A DNA stretch of 64,000 bases from Collinsella aerofaciens (GTDB lineage: Bacteria; Actinomycetota; Coriobacteriia; Coriobacteriales; Coriobacteriaceae). How positions within the stretch are numbered: position 1 is the first letter of the stretch; every line of letters starts with the position of its first letter. Location: assembly GCF_018785245.1 (NCBI RefSeq), contig NZ_WQPL01000007.1, forward strand, positions 1-64,000, in the 5' to 3' direction. Positions 45,704-54,791 of the stretch are shown here, in pieces. The notes beneath the pieces are model-generated. The model did not search any database. It worked only from the letters and a program-made list of their open reading frames with translations, and was not told where the DNA came from. Both the position numbers and the translations under genes were made by a program.

Positions 45704-45731
45704 CGGGAGGGCGCGCAGGCGCGGCGAGCGC

Positions 45732-46505
45732 CTAGCGCGCGAACTCCCGTAAGAGCGCGTCTTCCACTTCCCGAAGCGAAAGGGCCCCGCCTCCCTCGGC
45801 GGGACGGGCGACCACAATACAGCGCGCTCCCACGTCGCGCGCGGAGGCGATCTTCTCGGCCGTGCCGCCTACGGTTCCCGAGTCCTTGGTCACAAGCCAC
45901 TGGGCGCCCACCTGCCGAAGCATCGCCTCGTTGAGCTCGCGGGTGAAGGGCCCCTGCATGCCGATGACGTGCGACGGCGAAAACCCCGCGTCGATGCACT
46001 TCGTTATAGCACCGGGCAGCGGGAGAACACGCACGAAGAAGCGCTCCGCGAAATCGGCGACGCGCGTGTAGGGAGCAAGCTCCTTGCTCCCCGTCGTGAG
46101 AAGCGCGCGACCTGGGTTCTCGGAGAGAAAGCGCGCCGCACAGGCGATCGACGCGACCGACACGACGCCTTTGGGCAGCGCCTCGACCGGGCGCGTAAGG
46201 CGCAGGCATCGTGCACCCACGGCGAGCGAAGCGGCCCGGATGTTGCCGCTTGCGAGCGTAGCGAAGGGATGCGTGGCGTCGACGACGATGCGCGCGCCGG
46301 AAAGCTCGCGCTCCATGTCGGCCTCGTCGAGCCTGCCCGCATGCACCTCGATGCCCGGAAGCTCGCCCAAAAGCTCGCCTCCGTACTCGGTTGCCGCGTA
46401 GGCACGAGCGGGGATGCCCGCCCCGCTCGCCCATTCGCACAGAAGGCGGCCCTCGGTGGTGCCGGCGAAGATGCGCAGCGCCGGCGCGGATGCGGGCGCC
46501 GTCAC
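45732..46505 (-). CDS. cbiJ: (cobalt-)precorrin-6A reductase
   Basis: Reduces cobalt-precorrin-6A to 6B using NAD(P)H. 257 residues from a GTG at 46505 that overlaps the cbiC stop (GTGA). Family features: ALRIFAGTTEGRLLCEWA at the N-terminus, VVDATHPFATLASGNIRAAS (the DATHPxA motif), ALLTTGSKELAPYT and the C-terminal VTKDSGTVGGTAEKIASARDVGARCIVVARP. Last gene of the 17-gene operon. No clear terminator is seen before the IS21 remnant downstream. Confidence 0.9.
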   Translation of the reverse strand: MTAPASAPALRIFAGTTEGRLLCEWASGAGIPARAYAATEYGGELLGELPGIEVHAGRLDEADMERELSGARIVVDATHPFATLASGNIRAASLAVGARCLRLTRPVEALPKGVVSVASIACAARFLSENPGRALLTTGSKELAPYTRVADFAERFFVRVLPLPGAITKCIDAGFSPSHVIGMQGPFTRELNEAMLRQVGAQWLVTKDSGTVGGTAEKIASARDVGARCIVVARPAEGGGALSLREVEDALLREFAR

Positions 46506-47143
46506 TTCGGGCCGCCTGGGCGCGTGATCTCGTAGAGCAGCGCGTTCATAATGGCGGCCGCCACGGTCGAGCCGCCCTTGCGACCCCTCGCGACGATGGC
46601 TGGCACGCGTCGTGCGAGTAGCTCCTCTTTCGCCTCGACAACGTTCACAAACCCAACCGGCACCCCAACGACGAGCGCGGGCGAGATCTTCCCCGCGTCC
46701 ATGAGCTCGGCGAGGCGCAGAAGTGCTGTGGGAGCGTTGCCGACGGCCACGATGAGCGGACCCTCGATGCCGCAAGCTTTGTCCATGCTCGCAACGGCGC
46801 GAGTCGTGCCCGCGGCGCGCGCCGTTGCGGCGACATCCGGGTCAGCCATGTAGCACACGGCCTGGCAGCCGATCTTCGCGAGCGCGGGCTTGCTTATGCC
46901 TGCGAGCGCCATGTTCGTGTCGGTGAGCACCGTGGCCCCTGCGCGCAGTGCGTCGAGCGCACAGTGCGCGGCGTCATGGGTGAACACGAGGGAATCGGCG
47001 TACGTGAAGTCGGCAGTGGTGTGGATGACGCGCTTCACGACGGGCTCTTCGAGCGGCGGGAACGTGCGGCCGCCGAGCTCTTCGGTGATGATCTCGAAGC
47101 TGCGCCGCTCGATGTCGCCGGGCGCCATCTCCTTGGAATCCAT
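46502..47143 (-). CDS. cbiC: (cobalt-)precorrin-8X methylmutase
   Basis: Moves the C11 methyl group to C12, forming (hydrogeno)cobyrinate. 213 residues. Diagnostic text: IERRSFEIITEELG, KRVIHTTADFTYADSLVF (the catalytic His), VLTDTNMALAGISK, IVAVGNAPTALLRL and VVGVPVGFVNVVEAKEELL. The ATG directly follows the cobA stop codon, and the TGA overlaps the cbiJ GTG. Complete and of normal length. Confidence 0.95.
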   Translation of the reverse strand: MDSKEMAPGDIERRSFEIITEELGGRTFPPLEEPVVKRVIHTTADFTYADSLVFTHDAAHCALDALRAGATVLTDTNMALAGISKPALAKIGCQAVCYMADPDVAATARAAGTTRAVASMDKACGIEGPLIVAVGNAPTALLRLAELMDAGKISPALVVGVPVGFVNVVEAKEELLARRVPAIVARGRKGGSTVAAAIMNALLYEITRPGGPK

Positions 47144-47659
47144 CTAGTACTCCACTCCTTCCCTTGCACATATCCCCTGAGCGTAGGGGTGTTTCTCGCA
47201 CCGCATCTCGGTTATGTAGTCGGCCTTCTCCACGATCTTGCGGGAAGGCGCGCGCCCGGTAAGCGCTACTTCGACGCCGCGCGCGGACATATCGAGCGCG
47301 CGATCCACGAGCGCCTCGTCGACAAGCCCCTTCGAAAGCGCGTCGAGCGCCTCGTCGAGCACGAGCAGCCCCTCCTGCACGCCCTCGAGCTCGGCGAGCG
47401 CGAAAGCGAGGTTCCCATCGTGCAGCTCGCGCGTCGCGGCAAGTTCTTCCGACGTCATCGACCAGGTAAACTTGTCCGACGCCTTCCCCGCGAACACGGG
47501 CACGCCGAAATGCTCGGCGAGCAGGCGCGCCTCCCCGCTTTCGCCGTCTTTCAGGAACTGCACGACGACGACGCGGCGGCCTGCGGCGAGCATGCGAAGG
47601 GCGAGGCCCATCGCCGCCGTGGTCTTGCCTTTGCCGTCGCCATGATACACGTGGATCAT
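47144..47659 (-). CDS. cobA: corrinoid adenosyltransferase (BtuR/CobO type)
   Basis: Transfers the adenosyl group of ATP to Co(I) corrinoids. 171 residues with the P-loop variant HGDGKGKTTAAMGLALRM, VVVVQFLKDG, VLDEALDALSKGLV and VALTGRAPSRKIVEKADYITEM, which identify the CobA/CobO family rather than PduO or EutT. The ATG at 47659 overlaps the cbiP stop (ATGA) and has GAGGAGG upstream. Confidence 0.95.
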   Translation of the reverse strand: MIHVYHGDGKGKTTAAMGLALRMLAAGRRVVVVQFLKDGESGEARLLAEHFGVPVFAGKASDKFTWSMTSEELAATRELHDGNLAFALAELEGVQEGLLVLDEALDALSKGLVDEALVDRALDMSARGVEVALTGRAPSRKIVEKADYITEMRCEKHPYAQGICAREGVEY

Positions 47660-49155
47660 ACGCCCTCCTCGATAATGCGGTAGAGATACTCCATGTCGAG
47701 CGCCCCGCGCACGGCGTCGGCCAGGCGGTCGAACTCGCGCGCACGGTGATCGGCCGCGGACGCCACGCCCGCAGCACCCACGACGCTCTCGGGCAGACCG
47801 CGCATGCGCGCGAGCGAGCGCGCGAGGGCGAGCGCCACCCCCGGTTCGTCGAACAGGCCATGGAGATAGGTTCCGAACAAGTTTCCGCAGGCCGCGCCTT
47901 CTGGTTTGCCGCCAATCGTGCCCACAGAGGCGCAGGAGACGGTCGTTTCGCCGTCGTGAATCTCGTACCCGCGCGCCGTCATGCCGTTCCACACCGAGAA
48001 CGCGCCTTGGGCGCCCGTGATGCGCAGCTCCGAGTGGGCGAGGCGCTTTTCCTCCTTGAACACCGTACTTGCCGGGATGAGCCCGAGCCCGCGCGCGGTG
48101 CCAGTGCCTTCCCTGCCGTGCGGGTCGGAAAGCTCGTCTCCCAAAAGCTGGTAGCCTCCGCATATGCCGAGCACCGGCGTGCCCGCGCCCGAAAGCGCGC
48201 GTACACAGGCTCCGATGCCGCTAGCCGCAAGCCAGCGCGCGTCGTCGAGCGTGGACTTCGAGCCGGGAAGCACCACCAGGTCGGGTCGGCCCAGATCGGT
48301 CGTCGAGGAAACGTAGCGCACGCCCACGCCGGGCACGCGCGAAAGCGGGTCGAAGTCGGTGAAGTTCGACAGATGCGGAAGGCGCACGACGGCGACGTCG
48401 ATGACGCCGCGCGCCTCGCGGGCAGATAGGCGCGGCGCGAGCGAGTCCTCGTCGTCCAGGTCGAGCGCAAGATACGGCACGACCCCCACGACGGGAACCC
48501 CGCACATCTTCTCGAGCGGAGCCAAACCCGGGCGCAAGATTTTTATATCGCCGCGGAACTTGTTCACCACAAGCCCCCGCAAAAGCGCGCGGTGCTCGGG
48601 TGCAAGGAGCGCGACCGTGCCGTAGAGCTGGGCAAACACCCCGCCTGGGTCGATGTCGCCCGCGAGCAGCACGGGGGAGGACACGGCGCGCGCGAGCCCC
48701 ATGTTGACGATGTCGTTTTCGGCAAGGTTGATTTCGGCGGGGCTGCCGGCGCCCTCGATGACGATGACGTCGTTTTCCTCCACGAGCGAATCGAACGCCT
48801 CCAAAATCTGCGGCATGAGCGCCTTCTTTCGCGCGAAGTAGTCCCTCGCAGCGAAGGCTCCCTGCGCCTTGCCGGCCACGATGAGCTGGCTTCGGTGGTC
48901 GCTTTCGGGCTTGAGCAGGATGGGGTTCATGCGCACGTCGGGCGCGATGCCGCACGCCTCGGCCTGCATGATCTGGGCGCGCCCCATCTCGAGCCCGTCG
49001 GCCGTGACACCGCTGTTGAGCGCCATGTTCTGGCTCTTGAAGGGAGCCACGCGCAGGCCGTCCTGCGCAAGCACGCGGCACAGCCCCGTCGCAAGCAGGC
49101 TCTTCCCCGCGTTCGACATGGTGCCCTGGATCATGATGGGCTTCGCCCTACCCAC
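47656..49155 (-). CDS. cbiP: cobyric acid synthase
   Basis: Amidates four side chains of adenosylcobyrinate a,c-diamide using glutamine and ATP. 499 residues, normal size. N-terminal P-loop domain: MIQGTMSNAGKSLLATGLCR, PFKSQNMALNSGVT, VIEGAGSPAEINL. C-terminal class I glutamine-amidotransferase-like domain: VLGICGGYQLLG with the nucleophile Cys and GTYLHGLFDEP with the His. The GTG at 49155 overlaps the end of cobD; a GAAGGGGGT lies upstream. Confidence 0.95.
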   Translation of the reverse strand: MGRAKPIMIQGTMSNAGKSLLATGLCRVLAQDGLRVAPFKSQNMALNSGVTADGLEMGRAQIMQAEACGIAPDVRMNPILLKPESDHRSQLIVAGKAQGAFAARDYFARKKALMPQILEAFDSLVEENDVIVIEGAGSPAEINLAENDIVNMGLARAVSSPVLLAGDIDPGGVFAQLYGTVALLAPEHRALLRGLVVNKFRGDIKILRPGLAPLEKMCGVPVVGVVPYLALDLDDEDSLAPRLSAREARGVIDVAVVRLPHLSNFTDFDPLSRVPGVGVRYVSSTTDLGRPDLVVLPGSKSTLDDARWLAASGIGACVRALSGAGTPVLGICGGYQLLGDELSDPHGREGTGTARGLGLIPASTVFKEEKRLAHSELRITGAQGAFSVWNGMTARGYEIHDGETTVSCASVGTIGGKPEGAACGNLFGTYLHGLFDEPGVALALARSLARMRGLPESVVGAAGVASAADHRAREFDRLADAVRGALDMEYLYRIIEEGV

Positions 49156-50371
49156 GGGTATCGACCCCCTTCGCCGAGCCTCGGCCATCCGCGCCCGCCA
49201 TCGCGCCGCTACAAGAAGCGCCGCCCCGTTCGTCGGGTTCGCCTTCGTCCGATGCGCCTTCCGCCCGAAGCGCGCGGCTGAACGCCATCGCAAGCCGGGC
49301 GTTCTCCTTGCGCGTGCGCACCGCGACGCGGCACCAGAAACGGGACAGTACCGAAAACGAGTCGCACGTGCGGACCAAAACCCCCTGATTATACAGACGC
49401 TCGGGGATGTCTTTCGCCGGCGTGCGGACTAAAAGGAAGTTCGCATCCGACGGCACGACGGAAAGCCCGAGCGAGGAGAGCTCGTGGGAAAGCCACGCTC
49501 GCTCGCCCGCCAATACATCGCGCGTGCGCGAGACGTATTCGACGTCTTCCAGGGCGGCGATGCCCGCGGCCTCGGCGACCGAGGAGACGGGCCACGCCTG
49601 CCCCGCCCGGCGAATCCCCTCGATGAGTTTAGCGTTTCCGCTGATCAGATATCCCAACCGCAACCCCGCCATTCCGTAGAGCTTTGTGAACGCGGAGAGC
49701 ACGGCCACATGGCGCGAACACGCGGCGCGTGCGGCCACGCTCCTTTCGCGGGCGTCGGGCGCAAATCCGAGGAAGCACTCGTCCACGACGAGCAGCGCTC
49801 CCACCTGCTCGCAGCGGCAAACCGCGGCATCGATCACGCGGGGGTCGACGAGGCGCCCCGTCGGGTTGTTCGGATTGCAGAGGTACGCCACGTCTCCCGG
49901 CCCCTCGATCGCGCGGGCGAAGGAGGCGGGCACGTCGAAGTCGTCCGCTTCGGAGAGCGGGAGCTCCTGCACGCATGCGCCGTAGTACGATGCCGCCTCC
50001 GCATATTCAGAGAACGTCGGCGCGCACACGACGATGCGTTTCGGGCGCACCGCCGCGGCGAGCCGCCAGATGATGTCGGACGCGCCCGCGCCGCAGACGA
50101 TAGTATCTTCGGGAATGCCCTGGGCGCGCGCTAGGGCGCGAACGAGGGCGCGGCTTTCCCTATCGGGGTAGGCGTCGATTCGAGAAAGCGCCTTGCAAGC
50201 TGCGGCGACGGCGCGCGGCGAGGGGCCTGCCGGATTCACGTTCACCGAGAAGTCAATGAGGTCGGAGGCGCCCCCTTCGCAAGCGATGCCGAGCGATTGC
50301 GAGCTGCCCCCATGCGCACGGGCGCGCAGGATTCCCCCGGCAGCCCGGGACGCGGCGTGGTCTTCCCTCAT
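49148..50371 (-). CDS. cobD: threonine-phosphate decarboxylase (aminotransferase fold)
   Basis: Decarboxylates L-threonine-O-3-phosphate to (R)-1-amino-2-propanol phosphate, the linker of the nucleotide loop. 407 residues, fold-type I PLP enzyme: DLIDFSVNVNPAGPS and IDAYPDRESRALVRALA are typical of this subfamily, LCNPNNPTGRL and VVDECFLGFAPDAR form the PLP pocket, and the Schiff-base lysine is in SAFTKLYGMAGLRLGY. A Gly/Ala/Glu-rich tail of about 40 residues beyond the fold is unusual. The ATG at 50371 overlaps the cbiB stop. A histidinol-phosphate aminotransferase is the main alternative, disfavoured by context. Confidence 0.92.
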   Translation of the reverse strand: MREDHAASRAAGGILRARAHGGSSQSLGIACEGGASDLIDFSVNVNPAGPSPRAVAAACKALSRIDAYPDRESRALVRALARAQGIPEDTIVCGAGASDIIWRLAAAVRPKRIVVCAPTFSEYAEAASYYGACVQELPLSEADDFDVPASFARAIEGPGDVAYLCNPNNPTGRLVDPRVIDAAVCRCEQVGALLVVDECFLGFAPDARERSVAARAACSRHVAVLSAFTKLYGMAGLRLGYLISGNAKLIEGIRRAGQAWPVSSVAEAAGIAALEDVEYVSRTRDVLAGERAWLSHELSSLGLSVVPSDANFLLVRTPAKDIPERLYNQGVLVRTCDSFSVLSRFWCRVAVRTRKENARLAMAFSRALRAEGASDEGEPDERGGASCSGAMAGADGRGSAKGVDTRG

Positions 50372-51342
50372 GCCATCGCCCCCACGGCGAGCACGACCGC
50401 CGCGCGCGCGGCGCCGAAGACGACGAGCGCGCATACGGACGCGGCGAGCATGAGCCTTGTCGCCCGGGCGATGTCGCCCCACTCGATTTCACGGGACGCG
50501 TCGCCTATCGTCGGTTTCTCAAAGAGCTTGCCGAAATACACCGCAGGTCCTGCCAGGCGCAGCCCGAGCGCGCCCGCGCACGCTGACTCGGTCTGCGCAG
50601 AGTTGGGGCTCGCATGGCGACGCCTGTCGCGGCGCCAGATGCGCGCCGCCCCGCGCGCGTCAAGCCCGACGATCGGGCACACGGCGATCATGAGCAGGGC
50701 CGATAAGCGCGAGGGAATCCAGTTCACCGCATCGTCGAGGCGCGCCGAGGCGCAGCCGAAGTCGATGTAGCGCTCGTTTATGTAGCCCACCATGCTGTCG
50801 AGCGTGTTCACTGCCTTGTACGCCATGCCCAAGGGCGCACCCCCGATCATAAGATAAAAAAGCGGCGCGATGACGCCGTCGCTCGCGTTCTCCGCCACCG
50901 TTTCCACGGCGGCGCGCGCAACGCCCTGCTCGTCGAGAACAGACGTGTCGCGTCCCACGATGAGCCCGACGGCTTCGCGCGCCGCGACAAGGCCGCCCTT
51001 CGAGAACGCGCGGGCCACGGCCAGGCTCTGGCGGCGCAGCTCGCATGCCGCGAGAATCTGATAGCTCGCCCATGCCTCGGCCACGAAGCGCAAGCCGGAG
51101 TGAACCATGCCGCAAAGATGCAGGATTCCCCAGGTCAAAAGCCCACACGCAAGCGGAAGCGCCACGGCGAGCACAAGCCCTGCGGCGCGCGTGCCCGCGG
51201 ACGTTTGCGGGAATGCGCGCCGCAGGCGGCCTTCGGCCCACGTGATCGCGCGCCCCATGGCGACGACGGGATGAGGAAGCCAGCGCGGGTCGCCGAAGGC
51301 AAGGTCGGCCGCGAACCCGGCGGCGACGGCAAGAATCGTCAT
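50368..51342 (-). CDS. cbiB: adenosylcobinamide-phosphate synthase
   Basis: Membrane enzyme attaching aminopropanol phosphate to adenosylcobyrate. 324 residues with several membrane helices and the family text FAADLAFGDPRWLPHPVVAMGRAITWAE, DTSVLDEQGVARAAVETVAENASDGVIAPLFYLMIGGAPLGMAYKAVNTLDSMVGYINERYIDFG. The ATG at 51342 overlaps the upstream stop by one base. Lies next to cobD, whose product it uses. Confidence 0.95.
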   Translation of the reverse strand: MTILAVAAGFAADLAFGDPRWLPHPVVAMGRAITWAEGRLRRAFPQTSAGTRAAGLVLAVALPLACGLLTWGILHLCGMVHSGLRFVAEAWASYQILAACELRRQSLAVARAFSKGGLVAAREAVGLIVGRDTSVLDEQGVARAAVETVAENASDGVIAPLFYLMIGGAPLGMAYKAVNTLDSMVGYINERYIDFGCASARLDDAVNWIPSRLSALLMIAVCPIVGLDARGAARIWRRDRRRHASPNSAQTESACAGALGLRLAGPAVYFGKLFEKPTIGDASREIEWGDIARATRLMLAASVCALVVFGAARAAVVLAVGAMA

Positions 51343-52343
51343 CACCGGGCATCGCCCCCCGAAGCGGGGCGAACGTCGCGAAGGCAGCGCCCATCCCAGG
51401 TGGCGGCCCATGCGCCGCCCGGCTCGGTATGCACGTCGAAATATCCCATTTTCGGGACAGCTAGCTCGGAGAGCAGCGCTTTCACGGTACCCGCGTGAAC
51501 GACGAAGACGGCGCGCCCACTCCCCTGGGCGCGCTCCGATTCGCACGCCTCCCGAAACGCCGCGACGACGCGGCGGGTGAAATCGCTCTTGCCCTCGCCA
51601 TGCGGGCAGCGCGTATCGCACCAGGAGTCTACCCAGGCGCGGTAGCGCACATCCTCTTTAAGCTCGGCGGCGCTTCGCCCCTCGAAGTCACCGAAATCCA
51701 TCTCGCGCAGACCGGGGCACGCCATAAGCTCCGCGTTCGGGAAGAGGATGCGCGCCGTCTGGTCGGTGCGGGCCATGCCGCTCGTGATAACACGGAACAC
51801 GTCACGATCGCACGCGAGGTCGCGCAAAGCGCGCTCGCCCGCGCTCGACAGGGGCTCGTCGGTGCCCGCCCCGCTGTAGCGATGGTCTTCCGTGCCCGCC
51901 GTGGCACCATGGCGCACGAAGACGACTTCCAAAGGCGCGCCCGCGCCCTGCGTCCCTCGAGGCGCATCGGCAAGGTTTCCTTTGATGACCTGGGGAATCC
52001 CGCACGTCATGCGTACGACGACGTCGGCGCGCGCAGCGAGCGCGCATCCTAGGCGCCCCGCGCGCTCGCGCCATTGGGCGTCTTCCGCACGCATGGGGAC
52101 GACCCCCGAGCCGACCAAGGGCAGAATCACTGCGTCGAAGCCGATCAGCCGCTCGAGCGCCCGGTCAGCGTCGAGCGCGCGTACGAGTTCCTCAGCACGG
52201 TACGCGACACGGCCGGCAAAAGCCGCGGGCACGCCGCCCTCCGCAAGCTGCGCCGCGTCGACGAAATCGTCCGCCGCGAACCCGAGCTTTTCGCGCACGA
52301 AGGTCCTCTTCCCCGAATGCGCGCCACCTACCACGAGAATCAT
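51342..52343 (-). CDS. CobU-like P-loop domain fused to alpha-ribazole phosphatase (CobC)
   Basis: 333 residues in two parts. Residues 1-130 resemble a shortened CobU: P-loop VVGGAHSGKRTFV and the C-terminal CobU helix (QWRERAGRLGCALAARADVVVRMTCGIPQVIKGN). The CobU central segment with RHRxxRP (guanylylated His) is missing. Residues ~140-333 are a histidine-phosphatase domain: VVFVRHGATAGTEDHRYSG (RHG), LREMDFGDFEGRSAAEL and a late FVVHAGTVKALL (second His). The phosphatase half should dephosphorylate alpha-ribazole phosphate. The first half may bind nucleotide without CobU activity. Start and stop overlap cobS and cbiB. A complete cobU lies two genes upstream. Confidence 0.85.
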   Translation of the reverse strand: MILVVGGAHSGKRTFVREKLGFAADDFVDAAQLAEGGVPAAFAGRVAYRAEELVRALDADRALERLIGFDAVILPLVGSGVVPMRAEDAQWRERAGRLGCALAARADVVVRMTCGIPQVIKGNLADAPRGTQGAGAPLEVVFVRHGATAGTEDHRYSGAGTDEPLSSAGERALRDLACDRDVFRVITSGMARTDQTARILFPNAELMACPGLREMDFGDFEGRSAAELKEDVRYRAWVDSWCDTRCPHGEGKSDFTRRVVAAFREACESERAQGSGRAVFVVHAGTVKALLSELAVPKMGYFDVHTEPGGAWAATWDGRCLRDVRPASGGDAR

Positions 52344-53107
52344 AGGAGCATGCCCCCCGCCACCAGCATGGCAAGCATCGCGAGCTCGGCCCATTGCAGA
52401 AACCATCCGGCCAAATCACCCGTCACCCCGCCGAAGCGGGACAGGGCAACATGGCGGTACCAAGCGAGCGCCAAAAGCCCCGCCACCGCCATAAGGGCGC
52501 CGACGGCCCGAGCGCACGCGACCATCCCTGCAGCCGAAGCCGTAGCAAAAGCGCAAAGCGGCACGACGATCGCCGCGCGCTTCTTCGCAGGCGAGAGCCC
52601 CGCGGCCATGCCGTCCGCCCGCGCGGCAGGCCAGCATTCTACGGCGAGCCCCGAAAGCGCGCGGGAGAACACGAGCGAGCACAGAAGCGCGAGGAACGCC
52701 CCCGCCGTAAGCGGCAGCGCGGTGAACAGGGAAAACTGCAGAATAAGGTACACAACAACACCGATGACCCCGAAGGCGCCCGCCCGCGGGTCGTGCATGA
52801 TCTCGAGCTTTCGCTCGCGCGGGGCCCAACTTGCAAGCGCATCGGAGGTGTCGCAGAGCCCGTCTAGGTGGATGCCTCCCGTCACCACCACAGGCAGCGT
52901 CACGAGCACGGCCGCGACGATGGTTGCGGGCACGCCGAGCAGGTTCGCCACGTACCCCCACGCCGTCATGAGGAAGCCTTCCGCAAGGCCCACCAGGGGA
53001 AACGCGGCAAGCGCATGGGTTGATCCGAAATCGGTCCAGGCCGATTTCGGGACGGGGATGCGCGAGAACGTTCCGAACGCCGCGCCGATTGCCTCTGCTA
53101 TCTTCAC
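52340..53107 (-). CDS. cobS: adenosylcobinamide-GDP ribazoletransferase (cobalamin synthase)
   Basis: Membrane enzyme joining alpha-ribazole(-phosphate) to adenosylcobinamide-GDP, the last assembly step. 255 residues from a GTG at 53107 that overlaps the cobU stop. Family signatures: FGTFSRIPVP, AAFPLVGLAEG, TGGIHLDGLCDTSDALAS (the Asp-rich HxDGLxDxxDA motif), MHDPRAGAFGVIGVV and FSRALSG. Six or so hydrophobic segments. Complete. Confidence 0.95.
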   Translation of the reverse strand: MKIAEAIGAAFGTFSRIPVPKSAWTDFGSTHALAAFPLVGLAEGFLMTAWGYVANLLGVPATIVAAVLVTLPVVVTGGIHLDGLCDTSDALASWAPRERKLEIMHDPRAGAFGVIGVVVYLILQFSLFTALPLTAGAFLALLCSLVFSRALSGLAVECWPAARADGMAAGLSPAKKRAAIVVPLCAFATASAAGMVACARAVGALMAVAGLLALAWYRHVALSRFGGVTGDLAGWFLQWAELAMLAMLVAGGMLL

Positions 53108-53652
53108 CTTGTAGGTCCTTCGCCTTTCATCCACACGGGAATCCCGCATACCACTTCGACTGCGCGGTCGGCCAGCGCCGCCACGCCCGCGTTCACGCGC
53201 GCGAGCGCGCGCCTCCATGCCTCGGTCCCCTCATCGTAGCGTATCCCATCGGCGAACACGTCGACGGAGACCACCACCGTATACGCAGCGGCCTGAGCGA
53301 GCCGTTCAATGCCCCCGAGCACCTCGCGCGCCGCAGCGTCGGGGTCACGTGGGGACAAGCCGCCTTCCGCGAAGAGCTCGTTCGCAACCAGGTTGCCCAC
53401 GTCCTCCAAAAGAAGCGTGCAGCCGCGCGGAAGCCCGGGCACTGCGGCGCCCACGTCACGCGTGCGCTCGAGGGTGGAAAACCCCTTGCCCTCGCGCAGC
53501 GCCCGATGGCGCGCGATGCGGCGGGCGCCCTCTTCCCCGAAGGGCTCCATCGTTGCCAGGTACACACGGGGGCCGTCGTGCCCGAGGCACAGGGACTCGG
53601 CGTAGGCACTCTTGCCGCTCGCGGCGGCGCCGATAACGAGCGTCACCGTCAT
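53104..53652 (-). CDS. cobU: adenosylcobinamide kinase / guanylyltransferase
   Basis: Phosphorylates adenosylcobinamide and then forms the GDP derivative. 182 residues. P-loop TLVIGAAASGKSAYAESL, YLATMEP, RIARHRALREGKGFSTLE (the RHxxxR segment with the guanylylated His), LLLEDVGNLVANELF, VSVDVFADGIRYDEGTEAWRRALARVN and the C-terminal VEVVCGIPVWMKG. All expected segments are present, in contrast to the truncated CobU-like half of the next-but-one gene. ATG overlaps the cobT stop. Confidence 0.94.
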   Translation of the reverse strand: MTVTLVIGAAASGKSAYAESLCLGHDGPRVYLATMEPFGEEGARRIARHRALREGKGFSTLERTRDVGAAVPGLPRGCTLLLEDVGNLVANELFAEGGLSPRDPDAAAREVLGGIERLAQAAAYTVVVSVDVFADGIRYDEGTEAWRRALARVNAGVAALADRAVEVVCGIPVWMKGEGPTR

Positions 53653-54791
53653 TTCCCGGCCTCGAAATGCTCGTAAGCAGCCATGCCGGTCGCCGTGAAC
53701 GTCTTCCCATCCCGGTACACGCGCAGCGCCGAATCCAGAAGGGGCAGATACGCCATGGCGCCCGCGCCCTCGCCCAAGTGCATGCCTGCGTCGAGGGGTG
53801 CCTTTATGCCGAGCTCGCGAAGGAGCTCCTGGCTTGCGGGTTCGCTTGATGCGTGGGTGCCCACGAGGTAGCCCAAGGCGTTGGGACACAGGCGCGCCGC
53901 GCACAGGGCCGCCGTGCAGGATATGACCCCGTCGAGGAGCGCCGGCGCCTTCGAGGCCGCGGCCCCCAGGTAGAAGCCGCACATCGCCGCGATGTCGAAG
54001 CCGCCCACCTTCGAGAGCACGTCGATCGGGTCGGCGGGATCGGGCGAGTTCGCATCGATAGCGCGCTCGACCACGTCGCGCTTGCGCGCGAGTGAGGCGT
54101 CCGAGAGCCCCGCGCCGCGCCCGACGAGGCTTCGCGCGTCCGCCCGGATGAGCACTGCGGCCACCGCCGCCGAGGTGGTCGTGTTGCCGATGCCCATCTC
54201 GCCCGCGGCGAGAAGGCGCACACCGGCGCGGACAAGTCCGCACGCGACGGCGATTCCGACCTCGATCGCGCGCACGGCCCCATCGCGAGACATAGCGGAG
54301 CCGTGCGCGATATTGCCGCTCCCCCGCCGCACGTTCGCGCGCACCATGCGCGCGTCTTCTATGCCCCGGGCCATACCCACGTCGACGGGCACGACCTCGG
54401 CACCCGCGAACGCCGCCATGCGGCAGGCGCTCGTGGCCCTCTCGCACATGTTGCGCGCGACGGCTCGCGTCACGTCTTGCCCGCTTTGCGACACACCTTC
54501 GGCAACGACCCCGTTGTCGGAGAAGAATACCGCGAGCGCACGGGGAAACTCGGCCACCTCGGCGCTCCCCTGAGCTGCGGCGATACACGCGACGGCGTCT
54601 TCAAAGTCGCCCAATCCCCCCAAGGGGTGCGCGATGGAATCCCACGCGGCGTACGCGGCAGCGCGGGCGCACTCGTCTGCGGGCGCGATGCGGGAGAGCG
54701 CGGCTTCGAGCGCGGCGCCCGGCGCCGACGAGAACGCGCGCCCGACTTCCTCGCGGATGCAGGCAAGCACGGTTTCGATTGCTTCAGCCAT
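53649..54791 (-). CDS. cobT: nicotinate-nucleotide--dimethylbenzimidazole phosphoribosyltransferase
   Basis: Activates the lower-ligand base to alpha-ribazole-5'-phosphate. 380 residues. Motifs: HPLGGLGDFEDAVACIAAAQG near residue 55, VFFSDNGVVAEGVSQSGQDVTRAV, EMGIGNTTTSAAVAAVL and the C-terminal LGEGAGAMAYLPLLDSALRVY. The ATG at 54791 has GAGAGGAGA upstream and lies inside the end of cbiA. No dimethylbenzimidazole synthesis gene (bluB or bza) is in the window, so the base used is unknown. Confidence 0.95.
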   Translation of the reverse strand: MAEAIETVLACIREEVGRAFSSAPGAALEAALSRIAPADECARAAAYAAWDSIAHPLGGLGDFEDAVACIAAAQGSAEVAEFPRALAVFFSDNGVVAEGVSQSGQDVTRAVARNMCERATSACRMAAFAGAEVVPVDVGMARGIEDARMVRANVRRGSGNIAHGSAMSRDGAVRAIEVGIAVACGLVRAGVRLLAAGEMGIGNTTTSAAVAAVLIRADARSLVGRGAGLSDASLARKRDVVERAIDANSPDPADPIDVLSKVGGFDIAAMCGFYLGAAASKAPALLDGVISCTAALCAARLCPNALGYLVGTHASSEPASQELLRELGIKAPLDAGMHLGEGAGAMAYLPLLDSALRVYRDGKTFTATGMAAYEHFEAGK

